Source: Alcaligenaceae bacterium
GTDB taxonomy: Bacteria; Pseudomonadota; Gammaproteobacteria; Burkholderiales; Burkholderiaceae_B
Assembly (NCBI GenBank): GCA_029265335.1
Contig: JAJUJN010000105.1
Span: 1-7,162, forward strand
Reading direction: 5' to 3'
Length of the DNA stretch: 7,162 nucleotides
This document shows positions 7,139 to 7,162 of this stretch, piece after piece. How positions within the stretch are numbered: the stretch's first letter is position 1; every line of letters starts with the position of its first letter. Under the pieces are notes generated by a model. It saw nothing but the letters and a program-made list of their open reading frames with translations. It ran no database searches and was not told the origin of the DNA. Both the position numbers and the translations under genes were made by a program.

Positions 7139-7162
7139 AACTGGCGTGGTTTTCGCAATTGC
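7135..7162 (+). CDS. Start of a further operon gene, truncated by window end
   Basis: ATG at 7135 overlaps the pdxA stop as ATGA, and a good Shine-Dalgarno (GGAG at 7124-7127) lies seven bases upstream. Both are strong signs of a real, translationally coupled gene. Only nine codons are visible: MKLAWFSQL. In E. coli and Pseudomonas the gene after pdxA is rsmA (ksgA), whose N-terminus typically runs through basic residues to FGQNFL. The visible residues do not resemble that. An MK(L/I)AWFS opening is reminiscent of some GT4-type glycosyltransferases, but nine residues cannot support a family call. Confidence 0.65.

Noticed and set aside
1..7162. Search for tRNA, rRNA, CRISPR repeats, insertion sequences, prophage or toxin-antitoxin genes, or an undescribed multi-gene system
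   Set aside because: Reading both strands shows only conserved housekeeping genes filling nearly all the space. There are no direct-repeat arrays, terminal inverted repeats, transposase motifs or RNA-gene signatures. The remaining gaps are 177 bases or less.

Overview
This is a GC-rich window with ordinary, tightly packed bacterial housekeeping genes. Four full genes, one well-identified partial gene and one probable start of a gene account for nearly all of it. The gene content points to a non-enteric gammaproteobacterium. The lptD-surA-pdxA cluster is a gammaproteobacterial arrangement, and the divergent amgK-murU pair next to lptD is the arrangement I recall from Pseudomonas. Genus cannot be fixed from the sequence alone.

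Layout. At the left edge (3-269, +) lies the C-terminal end of a PLP-dependent O-acetylhomoserine sulfhydrylase (MetY). It converges with murU (340-1065, -), and the 70-base gap holds a perfect 7-bp hairpin that overlaps the murU stop. murU is preceded on the same strand by amgK (1062-2123, -), with a 4-base ATGA overlap. Together these two genes encode the kinase and uridylyltransferase steps that turn recycled cell-wall MurNAc into UDP-MurNAc. A 177-base divergent intergenic region (2124-2300) follows. It carries a candidate -10 element and a terminator-like hairpin just before the likely lptD start.

The right half is one compact rightward operon: lptD (LPS assembly barrel), surA (periplasmic chaperone that helps fold outer-membrane barrels including LptD), pdxA (pyridoxal phosphate synthesis), and a further reading frame that starts at 7135 and runs off the window. 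Genes in this operon overlap or are spaced by only tens of bases, implying co-transcription and translational coupling.

Functionally the window groups peptidoglycan recycling and outer-membrane biogenesis back to back, with PLP synthesis attached to the latter. I see no mobile element, CRISPR array, tRNA, rRNA or novel multi-gene system. The points most worth a second look are the terminator-like hairpin in the lptD leader, the unusual cysteine layout of LptD (CxC in the N-terminal domain and no cysteine near the mature N-terminus), the loss of the conserved histidine in the first SurA parvulin domain, and a gene after pdxA whose first residues do not look like the usual rsmA.
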